Part shown: one piece after another, positions 34,874-42,894 of the stretch
Layout of the letters: every line of letters begins with the position of its first letter
Position numbering within the stretch: position 1 is the stretch's first letter
Source: Halopelagius inordinatus
GTDB taxonomy: Archaea > Halobacteriota > Halobacteria > Halobacteriales > Haloferacaceae
Direction: 5' to 3'
NCBI RefSeq assembly: GCF_900113245.1
Contig: NZ_FOOQ01000008.1
Coordinates: forward strand, 47,926 to 111,925
DNA length: 64,000 nt
Position numbers and translations under genes: made by a program
Notes under the pieces: model-generated
Told to the model about the DNA's origin: nothing
Seen by the model: the letters and a program-made list of their open reading frames with translations, nothing else
The model's database searches: none

Positions 34874-36301
34874 CTACCGGTTCAGCGTGTGAATCGCCTG
34901 TCCCTCGGCGTTCTCTGCGGCTTCCATCACCGCCTCCGCGAGTGTCGGGTGGGTGTGGATGGTGCTCGTGATGTCTTCGAGCGTCGCGCCCATCTCTATC
35001 CCCAGAGCGACTTCCGCGATTAGTTCGGAGGCTTCGGGGCCGACTATCTGACAGCCCAGAACGAACCCGCTTTGTTCCTCTGCGACGATGCGGACGAACC
35101 CCTCGGAGTGGTTCGTCGTCAACGCGCGGCCGGAGGCGTTGAACGGCATCTGCCCGACGACGGTTTCGAATCCCTCTTTTTCGGCCTCGGCCTGCGTCAT
35201 CCCCACCGTCCCGATTTCGGGGTCGGTGAACACCGCGGCGGGAACCGCCTGCGCGTCGTACGCGACGGGTTCCTCGGCGATGTGCTCCGCGGCGACGATG
35301 CCCTGCTTCGACCCGACGTGCGCGAGCATCGGCCCCCTGTCGGCCACGTCGCCGACGGCGTAGATGCCCTCGACCGAGGTTCGCATCCGGTCGTCCACGT
35401 CGATGAAGCCGTTCTCGGTCAGTTCGACGCCCGCGTTCTCGATGTCGAGGGTGTCGGTGAGTGGGCTTCGGCCGACGGCGACGAGCACCTTGTCGGCGTC
35501 GTACGACGACTCCTCGCCGTCTTCGGTCTCCGTCGCGACGACGATGCCGTCGCCCTGTTCGCGCCAGTCGCTCGCCGCCTCGCCGAAGTGAAAGTCGATG
35601 CCGAGCGATTCGGCCCGCTTTCTGACGACGCGGGAGACGTCGTCCTCGTAGCCGGGGAGGACGTCGTCGAGCATCTCGACTACCGTCACGTCCGCGCCGA
35701 GTTTGGCGAACGTCGTCGACAGTTCCATCCCGATGTAGCCCGCGCCGACGACGAGGAGTTCGCCCGGCACGGCGTCGGTTTCGAGCGCGTCCTTCGAGGA
35801 CCACACCGGCGCGTCTTCGTACTCGAAGTTGGGTATCTGGATGGGCCGAGAACCCGTGGCGACGATGCAGTGTTGGAAGTCGATGGACTCTGAGCCCTGT
35901 CCGTCGCCGCCGTGGGCGACGCGAACGCTGCCGTCGTCTTTGAACCGCGCCTCGCCCTCTATGAGGTTGACGCCGTTCGCCTTACAGAGTTTCTCGACGC
36001 CGCCGGTGAGTCTGTCCACCACGTCGTCTTTCCAACTCGACATCTGCGACATGTCCACCGCCGGGTCGGCGTGGATACCCATCTCCTCCGCGTTGCCCGC
36101 CTCGTGAGCGAGGCTCGCGCCGGTGATGAGCGCTTTCGATGGGATACAGCCGCGGTTCAGACAGACGCCGCCGTAGGCGTCCTTCTCGACGAGCGTCACG
36201 TCTAAATCGCGCTGTGCGGCGCGGATGGCGGCGACGTAGCCGCCCGGCCCCGCGCCGATGACCAGTACTTCCGTTCCGGTTGAGATATCTCCGACGACCA
36301 T
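34874..36301 (-). CDS. lpdA: Dihydrolipoyl dehydrogenase (E3)
   Basis: A 475-residue FAD enzyme that re-oxidises lipoyl groups with NAD+. FAD binding: GAGPGG (16-21); redox disulfide Cys47/Cys52 in GGVCLNRGCIPSK; NAD domain GAGYIGMELS; dimerisation domain with the catalytic HTHPTLAEAV at the C-terminus. It is the last gene of the 2-oxoacid dehydrogenase operon, one base after the E2 stop. ATG 36301 is the only good start. Confidence 0.95.
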   Translation of the reverse strand: MVVGDISTGTEVLVIGAGPGGYVAAIRAAQRDLDVTLVEKDAYGGVCLNRGCIPSKALITGASLAHEAGNAEEMGIHADPAVDMSQMSSWKDDVVDRLTGGVEKLCKANGVNLIEGEARFKDDGSVRVAHGGDGQGSESIDFQHCIVATGSRPIQIPNFEYEDAPVWSSKDALETDAVPGELLVVGAGYIGMELSTTFAKLGADVTVVEMLDDVLPGYEDDVSRVVRKRAESLGIDFHFGEAASDWREQGDGIVVATETEDGEESSYDADKVLVAVGRSPLTDTLDIENAGVELTENGFIDVDDRMRTSVEGIYAVGDVADRGPMLAHVGSKQGIVAAEHIAEEPVAYDAQAVPAAVFTDPEIGTVGMTQAEAEKEGFETVVGQMPFNASGRALTTNHSEGFVRIVAEEQSGFVLGCQIVGPEASELIAEVALGIEMGATLEDITSTIHTHPTLAEAVMEAAENAEGQAIHTLNR

Positions 36302-36302
36302 T

Positions 36303-37895
36303 CTATTCGAGCAAGAGGAGTTTGGGGTTCGAGAGGTACTCTCCGACCTTGTTCGTGAATCGAGCGGCGATTGCGCCGTCTACGACGCGGTGGTCGAACG
36401 ACAGCGACAGCGTCAGCACTTTCCGCGGGACGATTTCGCCGTCCACGACGCGCGGTTTCTCCTTTATCGCGCCGAGCGCGAGGATGCCCACCTCGGGGTA
36501 GTTGATAATCGGCGTCGCGTACTCGCCGCCGATGACGCCGACGTTCGTGATGGTGAACGTCCCGCCCTGCATCTCCGCGGGCGAAATCTTCCGAGAGCGA
36601 GCCTTCTCGACCAACTCGTTCGTCTCCCGGGCCAAATCGAGCAGTCCCTTCCCGTCCGCGCCGTGGACGACGGGGACGAGGAGTCCCGCGTCGGTGGCCG
36701 TCGCCACGCCGACGTTGTACTCGTCGCGGAGGACTATCTCCTCGTTTTCCTCGTCGAGTTGGGCGTTCATGTACGGGAACTGCTTCAACGCCGCGACGAC
36801 GGCTTTCGTCACGAACGGCATGTACGTGAGTTTCACGTCGCGTTCCCCGGCCATCGGCTTGAACTCCTCGCGGAGTTCGACCAGTTCGGTCACGTCCACC
36901 TCGTCGTGGTGGGTGACGTGCGGCGCGGTGTACTTCGACCGCTGCATCTGGTCGCCGATGGCCTTCCGGACGCCCTTGTACGGGACGCGTTCCCCCGCAC
37001 CGGGGCCGGCGTCGGCTTCCGGTTCGACGGTCTGTGCTGGCAGGTCCGCCGTCTCCGACGCCTCGCCCGCGCCCGCCTCGGCGGAGACGGACTCCGCGTC
37101 CGCTCTCTGGGCCTCGCGTTGGACTTCGGCGTACTGGCGGACGTCCGCCTCGGTGACGAACGGTTCGCCGTCCCGCTTTTCGGTGGCGGGCACGTCGTCG
37201 ATGCTGACACCCTCCTCCTCGGCGATTCGCCGCGTGGCGGGCGCGGCGAGCGTCTTCTCTCGCCCGGCCGCCTGCGGCGCGGGCGCGGACGAGTCGGCGG
37301 ACCCGGCGTCCTGCCCGTTTCCGCTGTCGCCCGCCTTCGAGACGGCGGAGTTGCCGCTGAAGGAGACGCTCCGCGGACCGCCGCTCTCGCCGTCGCCGCC
37401 CGCGTCGGCACCCTCGGCGGCGCTCCGCACGTCGCCCTCGGTGACGCGGCCACTCGGACCCGACCCCGAGACCGAAGCGAGGTCGACGCCGAGTTCGCGC
37501 GCGAGGCGGCGAACGCTCGGGGGCGCGAAGACGCGCCCGGACGGCGACTCCGTCTCCGACGGTGCCGTCTCCTCTTCGGGTTCCTCGTCCGCGTCGGAGT
37601 CGTCCGCCTCGGTCTCTGTCTGTACCTCCGCGTCGGCCGGTTCGTCGCCCTCACCCTCGACTTCGAAGGTGATGATGACGTCGCCGACGGGGACCATCTC
37701 GCCCTCCTCGGCGCGGAGTTCGCTCACCGTCCCGTTGTACGGGGAGGGTACGTCCACGAGAGCCTTGTCCGTCTCTACCTCCGCGACGACTTGGTCTTCG
37801 GTGACCGTATCGCCCGGAGAGACGTGCCACGTGACGAGTTCGCCCTCGGCGACGCCTTCGCCGACGTCCGGCAGTTTGAATTCCTTGATACCCAT
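36303..37895 (-). CDS. Dihydrolipoamide acyltransferase (E2), with two E3-binding domains
   Basis: 530 residues: lipoyl domain (1-80) with Lys44 in ETDKA; a long acidic linker; a peripheral-subunit-binding domain at ~124-160 (PPSVRRLARELGV, SGPSGRVTEGDV); a second such domain at ~216-256 (APATRRIAEEEGV, EPFVTEADVRQY); and a catalytic domain (~300-530) ending SFDHRVVDG with His502 and Asp506. The acyl group (acetyl or branched-chain) cannot be decided from sequence. The second binding domain may bring extra E1 or E3. Spacing of 3 bp and 1 bp to its neighbours makes it one operon with E1 and E3. Confidence 0.92.
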   Translation of the reverse strand: MGIKEFKLPDVGEGVAEGELVTWHVSPGDTVTEDQVVAEVETDKALVDVPSPYNGTVSELRAEEGEMVPVGDVIITFEVEGEGDEPADAEVQTETEADDSDADEEPEEETAPSETESPSGRVFAPPSVRRLARELGVDLASVSGSGPSGRVTEGDVRSAAEGADAGGDGESGGPRSVSFSGNSAVSKAGDSGNGQDAGSADSSAPAPQAAGREKTLAAPATRRIAEEEGVSIDDVPATEKRDGEPFVTEADVRQYAEVQREAQRADAESVSAEAGAGEASETADLPAQTVEPEADAGPGAGERVPYKGVRKAIGDQMQRSKYTAPHVTHHDEVDVTELVELREEFKPMAGERDVKLTYMPFVTKAVVAALKQFPYMNAQLDEENEEIVLRDEYNVGVATATDAGLLVPVVHGADGKGLLDLARETNELVEKARSRKISPAEMQGGTFTITNVGVIGGEYATPIINYPEVGILALGAIKEKPRVVDGEIVPRKVLTLSLSFDHRVVDGAIAARFTNKVGEYLSNPKLLLLE

Positions 37896-37898
37896 CGT

Positions 37899-38900
37899 TC
37901 AGAACTCCACCGCGTTCCGGATACCTTCTTCGACGCGAGTCACGGACGGCAGGTAGTAGTCCTCCAGTGCGTACAGGGGGTACGGAACGTCGTACCCGGC
38001 GACGCGTTCGACCGGAGCCTCCTGATACAGGAGCGCTTCCTCCTGAATCGTGGCGGCTATCTCCGCGCCGATGCCCGCCGTCTTCGGCGCTTCGTGGACG
38101 ACCGCCGCGCGACCGGTCTTCTCGAACGACTCGACTATCGTCTCTTTGTCCATCGGGTCGACCGTCCGCAGGTCGACGACTTCCGCGTCGATGCCCTCGT
38201 CTGCGAGGTTCTCGGCCGCCTCCATCGTCGGGCGCGTCATCGCGCCGTAGCAGTAGACCGAAACGTCGGTTCCCTCGCGTCGGACCGCCGCCTCGCCGAT
38301 CGGCACCTCGTAGTCGCCCTCGGGCACGTCGCCGCGGAACGCGCGGTAGATGAGTTTCGGTTCGAGGAACACGACGGGGTCTGGGTCCCGAATCGCGGAG
38401 ATGAGAAGCCCCTTCGTGTCGTACGGCGTCGAGGGGATGACCACCTTCAGACCCGCCTCGTGGGCGTAGAACGCCTCCTTCGACTCGGAGTGGTGTTCGG
38501 GCGCGCGGATGCCGCCGCCGTACGGCGCGCGGACGACCATCGGGCAGGTGAACCGACCGCGACTCCGGGTTCGGAGGCGCGCGGCGTGACTCACGAGTTG
38601 GTCGAACGCGGGGTACATGAAGCCGGAGAACTGCATCTCCGGTACCGGCTTCATCCCCATCGCGGCCATCCCGATTGCGGTGCCGACGATGCCCGACTCC
38701 GCCAACGGCGTGTCGATGACTCTGTCGCCGCCGAACTCGTCGAAGAGGCCCTCGGTGGCGCGGAAGACGCCGCCGTTCTTACCGACGTCCTCGCCCATGA
38801 CGACCACGTCGTCGTCCTGCTTCATCTCCGTGTAGAGAGCGTCCTGTACCGCCTGCACTAGCGTCAAACTCTGGGTCTGTTGGCTCTGATTCTGACTCAT
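37899..38900 (-). CDS. 2-oxoacid dehydrogenase E1 component, beta subunit
   Basis: 333 residues of the transketolase-like beta subunit: MGEDVGKNGGVFRATEGL near the start is the conserved opening, with a C-terminal domain containing VYCYGAMTRP. With the alpha subunit it forms the thiamine-diphosphate E1 that decarboxylates the 2-oxoacid and passes the acyl group to E2. Haloarchaea use ferredoxin-dependent pyruvate oxidation as the main route, so this complex may serve branched-chain acids, as shown for one Haloferax volcanii complex. 3 bp separate it from each neighbour in the operon. Confidence 0.92.
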   Translation of the reverse strand: MSQNQSQQTQSLTLVQAVQDALYTEMKQDDDVVVMGEDVGKNGGVFRATEGLFDEFGGDRVIDTPLAESGIVGTAIGMAAMGMKPVPEMQFSGFMYPAFDQLVSHAARLRTRSRGRFTCPMVVRAPYGGGIRAPEHHSESKEAFYAHEAGLKVVIPSTPYDTKGLLISAIRDPDPVVFLEPKLIYRAFRGDVPEGDYEVPIGEAAVRREGTDVSVYCYGAMTRPTMEAAENLADEGIDAEVVDLRTVDPMDKETIVESFEKTGRAAVVHEAPKTAGIGAEIAATIQEEALLYQEAPVERVAGYDVPYPLYALEDYYLPSVTRVEEGIRNAVEF

Positions 38901-38903
38901 CTG

Positions 38904-40007
38904 TCACTCCCGGAGGAACGCGTCGTCCCCGTGTCTCTCGTACAGTGCTTCGAACTCGGCCATCTGTGTTTCGAGTTCCGGCGGCAGGTCCTCGTACAGA
39001 TGCGCGAACATCTCTTCGGGTTCGGGACGCGGTTCGGACTCCGCCTCGGCGATTGCGGTCGCCACCCGGTCTTCGACCTGCGACTCGATGGACTCGACGG
39101 ACTCGCCGTCGAGGCGGCCCGTCTCCCGGAGGAACCGTTCGAGTCGCGGGATGGGGTCTTTCTTCCGCCACTCGGCCACCTCCTCGTCGTCGCGGTAGAC
39201 GCTCGGGTCGTCCGCCGTCGTGTGCGCGCCGAAGCGGTACTGCACCGCCTCGATGAGCGTCGGGCGGAGTTCGCCCTCCGCGGGGTCTTTCGCCTTCTCG
39301 ACCGCCGCACGGGTGGCCGCGTAGACGGCGAGGGGGTCCATCCCGTCGACTTGCACGCCCTCGAACCCGTAGGCGGCCGCCTTCTGAGCGATCGTCTTCG
39401 AGGCGGTCTGTCGCTCTCGCGGCACCGAGATGGCCCACTGGTTGTTGTTACAGAAGAACACGTTCGGCGTGTCGAAGACGCCCGCGAAGTTCAGCCCCTC
39501 GTGGAAGTCGCCTTCGCTCGTCGCCCCGTCGCCGAAGTACGCGAGGACGGCGGCGTCCTCGCCGCGGAGTTTCTTCGCCCACGCCGCGCCGGTGGCGTGG
39601 AGAACCTGCGTGGCGATGGGCACCGCGACGGGAAAGACGTTGACGTCCTCCGGTACGAGGTTGCCCTTCTCGTGGCCCATCCAGTACAGAAGCGTCTGCT
39701 TCAACGGCAGGCCGCGGTGAAGCGCCGCGCCGTGTTCGCGGTAACTCGGAAACATCCAGTCTTCCTCGTCGAGGGCGAACGCGCTTCCGATCTGTGCGCC
39801 CTCCTGTCCCGACAGCGGCGGGTACGTCCCCATCCGACCCTGTCGCTGGAGGCTCACCGCCCGCGTGTCGAAGTGGCGAGCCAACCGCATCTCGCGGTAC
39901 ATATCCACCAACTCCTCGTCGCTCAGGTCGGGGACGTCCCCGACGGGTTCGCCGTCCTCGTCGAGTACGCGAAGCATGTCCTGCGGGTCTCGCTGTAGTA
40001 CGCTCAC
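38904..40007 (-). CDS. 2-oxoacid dehydrogenase E1 component, alpha subunit
   Basis: 367 residues. The TPP-binding stretch GDGATSEGDFHEGLNF ends in NNNQWAIS, with the GDG(x)~28NN pattern complete. It is the first gene of the four-gene operon. It starts with GTG 40007 preceded by AGGAGGG (40021-40015), a strong Shine-Dalgarno seldom seen in haloarchaeal first genes. The phosphorylation loop RYxGHS of eukaryotic E1 is not conserved (RFGAHTTADDPS is present). The oxoacid substrate is unresolved: pyruvate or a branched-chain oxoacid. Confidence 0.92.
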   Translation of the reverse strand: MSVLQRDPQDMLRVLDEDGEPVGDVPDLSDEELVDMYREMRLARHFDTRAVSLQRQGRMGTYPPLSGQEGAQIGSAFALDEEDWMFPSYREHGAALHRGLPLKQTLLYWMGHEKGNLVPEDVNVFPVAVPIATQVLHATGAAWAKKLRGEDAAVLAYFGDGATSEGDFHEGLNFAGVFDTPNVFFCNNNQWAISVPRERQTASKTIAQKAAAYGFEGVQVDGMDPLAVYAATRAAVEKAKDPAEGELRPTLIEAVQYRFGAHTTADDPSVYRDDEEVAEWRKKDPIPRLERFLRETGRLDGESVESIESQVEDRVATAIAEAESEPRPEPEEMFAHLYEDLPPELETQMAEFEALYERHGDDAFLRE

Positions 40008-40014
40008 GGGTGAA

Positions 40015-40021
40015 CCCTCCT
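40015..40021 (-). promoter_or_regulatory. Shine-Dalgarno sequence of the E1 alpha gene
   Basis: AGGAGGG on the minus strand, about 7 nt before the GTG start of the first operon gene. It decides the start codon and implies a leadered mRNA, in contrast to most other genes in the window. Confidence 0.6.
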
Positions 40022-40052
40022 ACTCATAGTTCGAGGGTGACCCGCCCGAGGT

Positions 40053-40079
40053 ATAGTGTTTTCGTAAATAGTTTACTAT
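40053..40079 (-). promoter_or_regulatory. Dyad at the promoter of the 2-oxoacid dehydrogenase operon
   Basis: GTAAA-TAG-TTTAC (40064-40076) inside longer arms ATAGT (40053-40057) and ACTAT (40075-40079). The CTATTTAC on the minus strand may be the TATA box itself, putting the dyad exactly over the promoter. The spacing to the start codon leaves a leader of about 30 nt, in line with the Shine-Dalgarno sequence. Confidence 0.45.
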
Positions 40080-40258
40080 GGACAGAAATACTGCCAACTC
40101 GCGTAGACGCGTCCATTCTCTCCGGGATGGAATCGAGAGTTTTTCAATATTCGGTCGGATTCGAACGACGTTCTCCCATCGATACCCGCCGCCCGGGGTA
40201 AATCATGGACGAATGTGTAGAATATCGTGCCGTTCCGTCGCGGGACGGGCCGTCCCGG

Positions 40259-41194
40259 TCAGTCCCCGGCGGCCGTCCGCGCCTCGCGGCGGGCCTGTTC
40301 GACGCTCTTGCCGTCTCTGAGGACGGCGTCGACGAACAGTTCGCCCGCCTTGTACGACGACCGGACCATCGGGCCGGAGGCGCAGTAGAGGAAGCCGAGT
40401 TCCTCCTCCGCGACCCGCCGCCACGTCTCGAAGGCGTCCGGGTGGACGTAGTCGAACACGTCGAGGTGGGTGCGAGAGGGTTGGAGATACTGCCCGAGGG
40501 TGACCACGTCGACGTCCGCCTCCCGGAGGTCAGAGAGCGTCTGGTACACCTCGTGGTCGTACTCGCCGAGGCCGAGCATGATGCTCGTCTTGGTGTAGAT
40601 GTCGGACTCTCGCGTCACCTGTTCGAGTACCGAGAGCGACTGCTCGTAGCCCGCGCGCCGGTCGCGGACCGGCCACTGCAGGCGTTCGACGGTCTCTATG
40701 TTGTGCGCGATGACGTCGGGTCGGGCGTCGATTATCTTCCGAACCAACTCGGAGTCGCCCTGAAAGTCCGGAATCAACACCTCCACGAGGACGCTCGGGT
40801 CGCACCGCTTTATCTCGCGGATGGTCTCCGCGAAGTGGCCCGCGCCTTGGTCCGGCAAGTCGTCGCGGTCCACGGACGTGAGGACGACGTAGTCGAGCCC
40901 GATTTCGGCGACGGCGTCGGCGACGTTCTCGGGTTCCTCGGGGTCGAGCGCGTCCATGCCGCCGGTCTCTACGTCGCAGAAGTTGCATCCGCGCGAACAG
41001 CGTTCGCCCATCAGCATGAACGTCGCCGTCCCCGGGCCGTTGCGACCGCTCCAACACTCGCCCATGTTCGGGCAGTTCGCCTCTTCGCACACCGTGTGGA
41101 GGTCCCTGTCGCGGAGCGTCTGCTTGATATCGGTAAACTGACGCCCCGACGGTGGTCGCATCTTCAGCCAGTCGGGTTTCCGCCTGCCGGACAT
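40259..41194 (-). CDS. lipA: Lipoyl synthase
   Basis: A 311-residue radical-SAM enzyme that inserts two sulfurs into octanoyl groups on lipoyl domains. The auxiliary cluster motif CEEANCPNMGEC (about residues 36-47) and the radical-SAM CSRGCNFC (about residues 66-73) are complete. Start ATG 41194 (MSGRRKPDW). It lies 251 bp upstream of the E1-E2-E3 operon on the same strand and is not tightly linked to it, but it supplies the cofactor for its E2. A lipoyl(octanoyl) transferase gene is not in this window. Confidence 0.94.
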   Translation of the reverse strand: MSGRRKPDWLKMRPPSGRQFTDIKQTLRDRDLHTVCEEANCPNMGECWSGRNGPGTATFMLMGERCSRGCNFCDVETGGMDALDPEEPENVADAVAEIGLDYVVLTSVDRDDLPDQGAGHFAETIREIKRCDPSVLVEVLIPDFQGDSELVRKIIDARPDVIAHNIETVERLQWPVRDRRAGYEQSLSVLEQVTRESDIYTKTSIMLGLGEYDHEVYQTLSDLREADVDVVTLGQYLQPSRTHLDVFDYVHPDAFETWRRVAEEELGFLYCASGPMVRSSYKAGELFVDAVLRDGKSVEQARREARTAAGD

Positions 41195-41246
41195 GCGTGC
41201 TCCTTCGGCGGCGGCGGGCAAAAACGTGAGGATTAGCCGGATTTCG

Positions 41247-41627
41247 TTAGCCGTTCTGCGGTTCCGGCCGCCACGGCGTCGGCCGCCCGCGTTCGAACGT
41301 CTCGGCTCCGGCGTCCCAACTGTTGACCGGCGCGCCGTTCGTCCGTTCGATTCGGTCGTCGATGCACTCCATCCAGTCGAAGAGCGCGCAGACGGCGTCT
41401 ACCTCCGTCGTGACGCGACCGATCTCGCGCGTGTGCGACGCCTCGTTGGCGCGTTCTCGACAGCGGAGGAGCCACGGCCGGTTCCAGTCTCGGTTCTCGT
41501 CTCTGTCTTTCACCGCTTCGACGACGACTGGTTGTGTCCGGTGTCGGAACGTGATTCCGTTGTCCGAGGGAACCAGTTCCCAGTGGAGGGGGACTCGGCT
41601 GTCGCCGAGCCTGTGGGGAGAGTCCAT
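41247..41627 (-). CDS. Small haloarchaeal protein, function unknown
   Basis: 126 residues from ATG 41627 (MDSPHRLGDSRVPLHWE). WNRPWLLRCRERANE and DAVCALFDWMECIDD are the more conserved-looking parts. An in-frame ATG at 41666 would add 13 residues, but the GAGTATAC box lies only about 10 nt before that codon, so the shorter start is more likely. I recognise no domain. It lies between lipA and a divergent HTH-10 regulator. Confidence 0.55.
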   Translation of the reverse strand: MDSPHRLGDSRVPLHWELVPSDNGITFRHRTQPVVVEAVKDRDENRDWNRPWLLRCRERANEASHTREIGRVTTEVDAVCALFDWMECIDDRIERTNGAPVNSWDAGAETFERGRPTPWRPEPQNG

Positions 41628-41794
41628 CGTCCTGACTACAGGATCATTCGCTAGGGATAACCCCATTGTGGTTGTATACTCCTGGCCGTTAATCCCCCTC
41701 CGGTCTCGTCTAGCGCTCGATTACTGTCTCTCGGAGGAAACGGTGTCAGAAACCGCCAACGCGCTTTATCCTCCGGAACGTGTCGATTCCGTCA

Positions 41795-42478
41795 ATGAGT
41801 ACCATCGCTTCGGTCGAACTGGCCGCGGAGGAGTTCGCGCTGGGACGGTCGCTCGCGGAGGTCCCCCGCGCCGAGTTCGAGGTAGTCCGCGTCGTCGCGC
41901 ACGACGGCGACAGCCTCGTTCCGTACGTCCGAGTGACCGCGGAGTCGTTCGAGGAGTTCGACGAGGCTCTCGACGCGGACCCGAGCGTCGCTGAGGCGAC
42001 GCTTCTGGACGACTTCGGCGACGAGCGACTGTACCGGATGGAGTGGGTCGAAGACGTACTCGCTCTCACGCACGTGTTGATAAACGCCAGGGGTGCCGTC
42101 TTGGAGATGTACGGCACGGGCGACCAGTGGCGCGTTCGACTGCTTCTCCCCGACAGGGAGGCGCTTTCGAGCACCGCCGAGTACTGCCACGACAACGACC
42201 TGACGTTCGAGGTGCTGAACATCTACGAACTCTCGGGGTCGGTCAGTCGCGGCGAGTTCGGTCTCTCGCAGGCGCAGTACGAAGTGCTTCTCACCGCGGC
42301 CCAACAGGGCTACTTCGACGTCCCGCGCGACGTGACGATGGCCGACCTCGCAGACTCCCTCGACGTCTCCCAGCAGGCCATCTCCGAACGCCTCCGCCGG
42401 GGCCACGCCAACCTCGTCGACAACACGATTCGCGTCGGACAACAGGCGTTCGACATCGACCCGAGCAGCGGACGGTAG
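41795..42478 (+). CDS. Bacterio-opsin activator-type (HTH-10) regulator
   Basis: 227 residues. The C-terminal HTH-10 domain reads LSQAQYEVLLTAAQQGYFDVPR, then LADSLDVSQQAISERLRRG. The N-terminal ~150 residues are the usual haloarchaeal partner domain of this regulator type. A CTTTATCC box about 30 nt before ATG 41795 supports the shorter start over ATG 41780. The nearby genes (lipA, helicase) give no hint of its target. Confidence 0.86.
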   Translation: MSTIASVELAAEEFALGRSLAEVPRAEFEVVRVVAHDGDSLVPYVRVTAESFEEFDEALDADPSVAEATLLDDFGDERLYRMEWVEDVLALTHVLINARGAVLEMYGTGDQWRVRLLLPDREALSSTAEYCHDNDLTFEVLNIYELSGSVSRGEFGLSQAQYEVLLTAAQQGYFDVPRDVTMADLADSLDVSQQAISERLRRGHANLVDNTIRVGQQAFDIDPSSGR

Positions 42479-42580
42479 ACCCGCGAACCTTCACGACAGT
42501 TCAGGAACGCACAGGAACGAACATGACGAACATATCAACATAACGAAATACTCATAAGCGAGTAAACCCTCTTATCGAGT

Positions 42581-42688
42581 ATGCAGTGGAAGCACCGCCG
42601 TGGCCGATCGAAAGTCGAATCGAAGAAAGAAGAGTCGAAAAGCGGTACGAAGTGGTCGTTCATCGCGGCGGCGACCGTCGTCGCCTGA
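42581..42688 (+). CDS. Candidate 35-residue basic peptide gene
   Basis: ATG 42581 to TGA 42686-42688, encoding MQWKHRRGRSKVESKKEESK followed by SGTKWSFIAAATVVA. The charged N-terminus and short hydrophobic C-terminus suggest a membrane-associated micropeptide. A CATAAG box lies about 28 nt upstream, as expected for a leaderless message, and the flanking 42530-42580 region is AT-rich. No family recognised. Confidence 0.5.
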   Translation: MQWKHRRGRSKVESKKEESKSGTKWSFIAAATVVA

Positions 42689-42819
42689 GCGACCCGTCTC
42701 GAATCTCTCGTCTTACTGCGGACTGACGACTTCTCCTCCGGTTTCTCCGTCTCCCCGACCGTTCCTCCCGTCGGACGCGGGGAGAAACGCCTTTCCCGAC
42801 GGAAGTCTCCCTCTCTCAC

Positions 42820-42894
42820 ATGACCTCTCTCCCTCCGTCGGACTTTCGGTCCGACGAGGCCCCGTCTCGACTCCTCGGGGGGTGCGGCGCGTGA
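42820..42894 (+). CDS. Candidate 24-codon upstream ORF before the helicase gene
   Basis: ATG 42820 to TGA 42892-42894, encoding MTSLPPSDFRSDEAPSRLLG then GCGA; its stop overlaps the helicase GTG as GTGA. The layout mirrors the short ORFs before thiDN and the SSS gene, but no good TATA box lies at the right distance. An inverted repeat (GTCGGAC/GTCCGAC) lies inside it. It may be chance. Confidence 0.25.
   Translation: MTSLPPSDFRSDEAPSRLLGGCGA

Noticed and set aside
33480..35804. A 774-codon minus-strand frame overlapping gldA and lpdA in another frame
   Set aside because: Arg-rich, no family resemblance; the real genes occupy the other minus frames.
36258..38861. A 867-codon plus-strand frame across the E2 and E1 beta genes
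   Set aside because: Antisense of conserved enzymes; no domain signal.
42535..42819. A 94-codon minus-strand frame before the helicase
   Set aside because: It would overlap the better-supported 35-codon ORF and its promoter and shows no conserved character.
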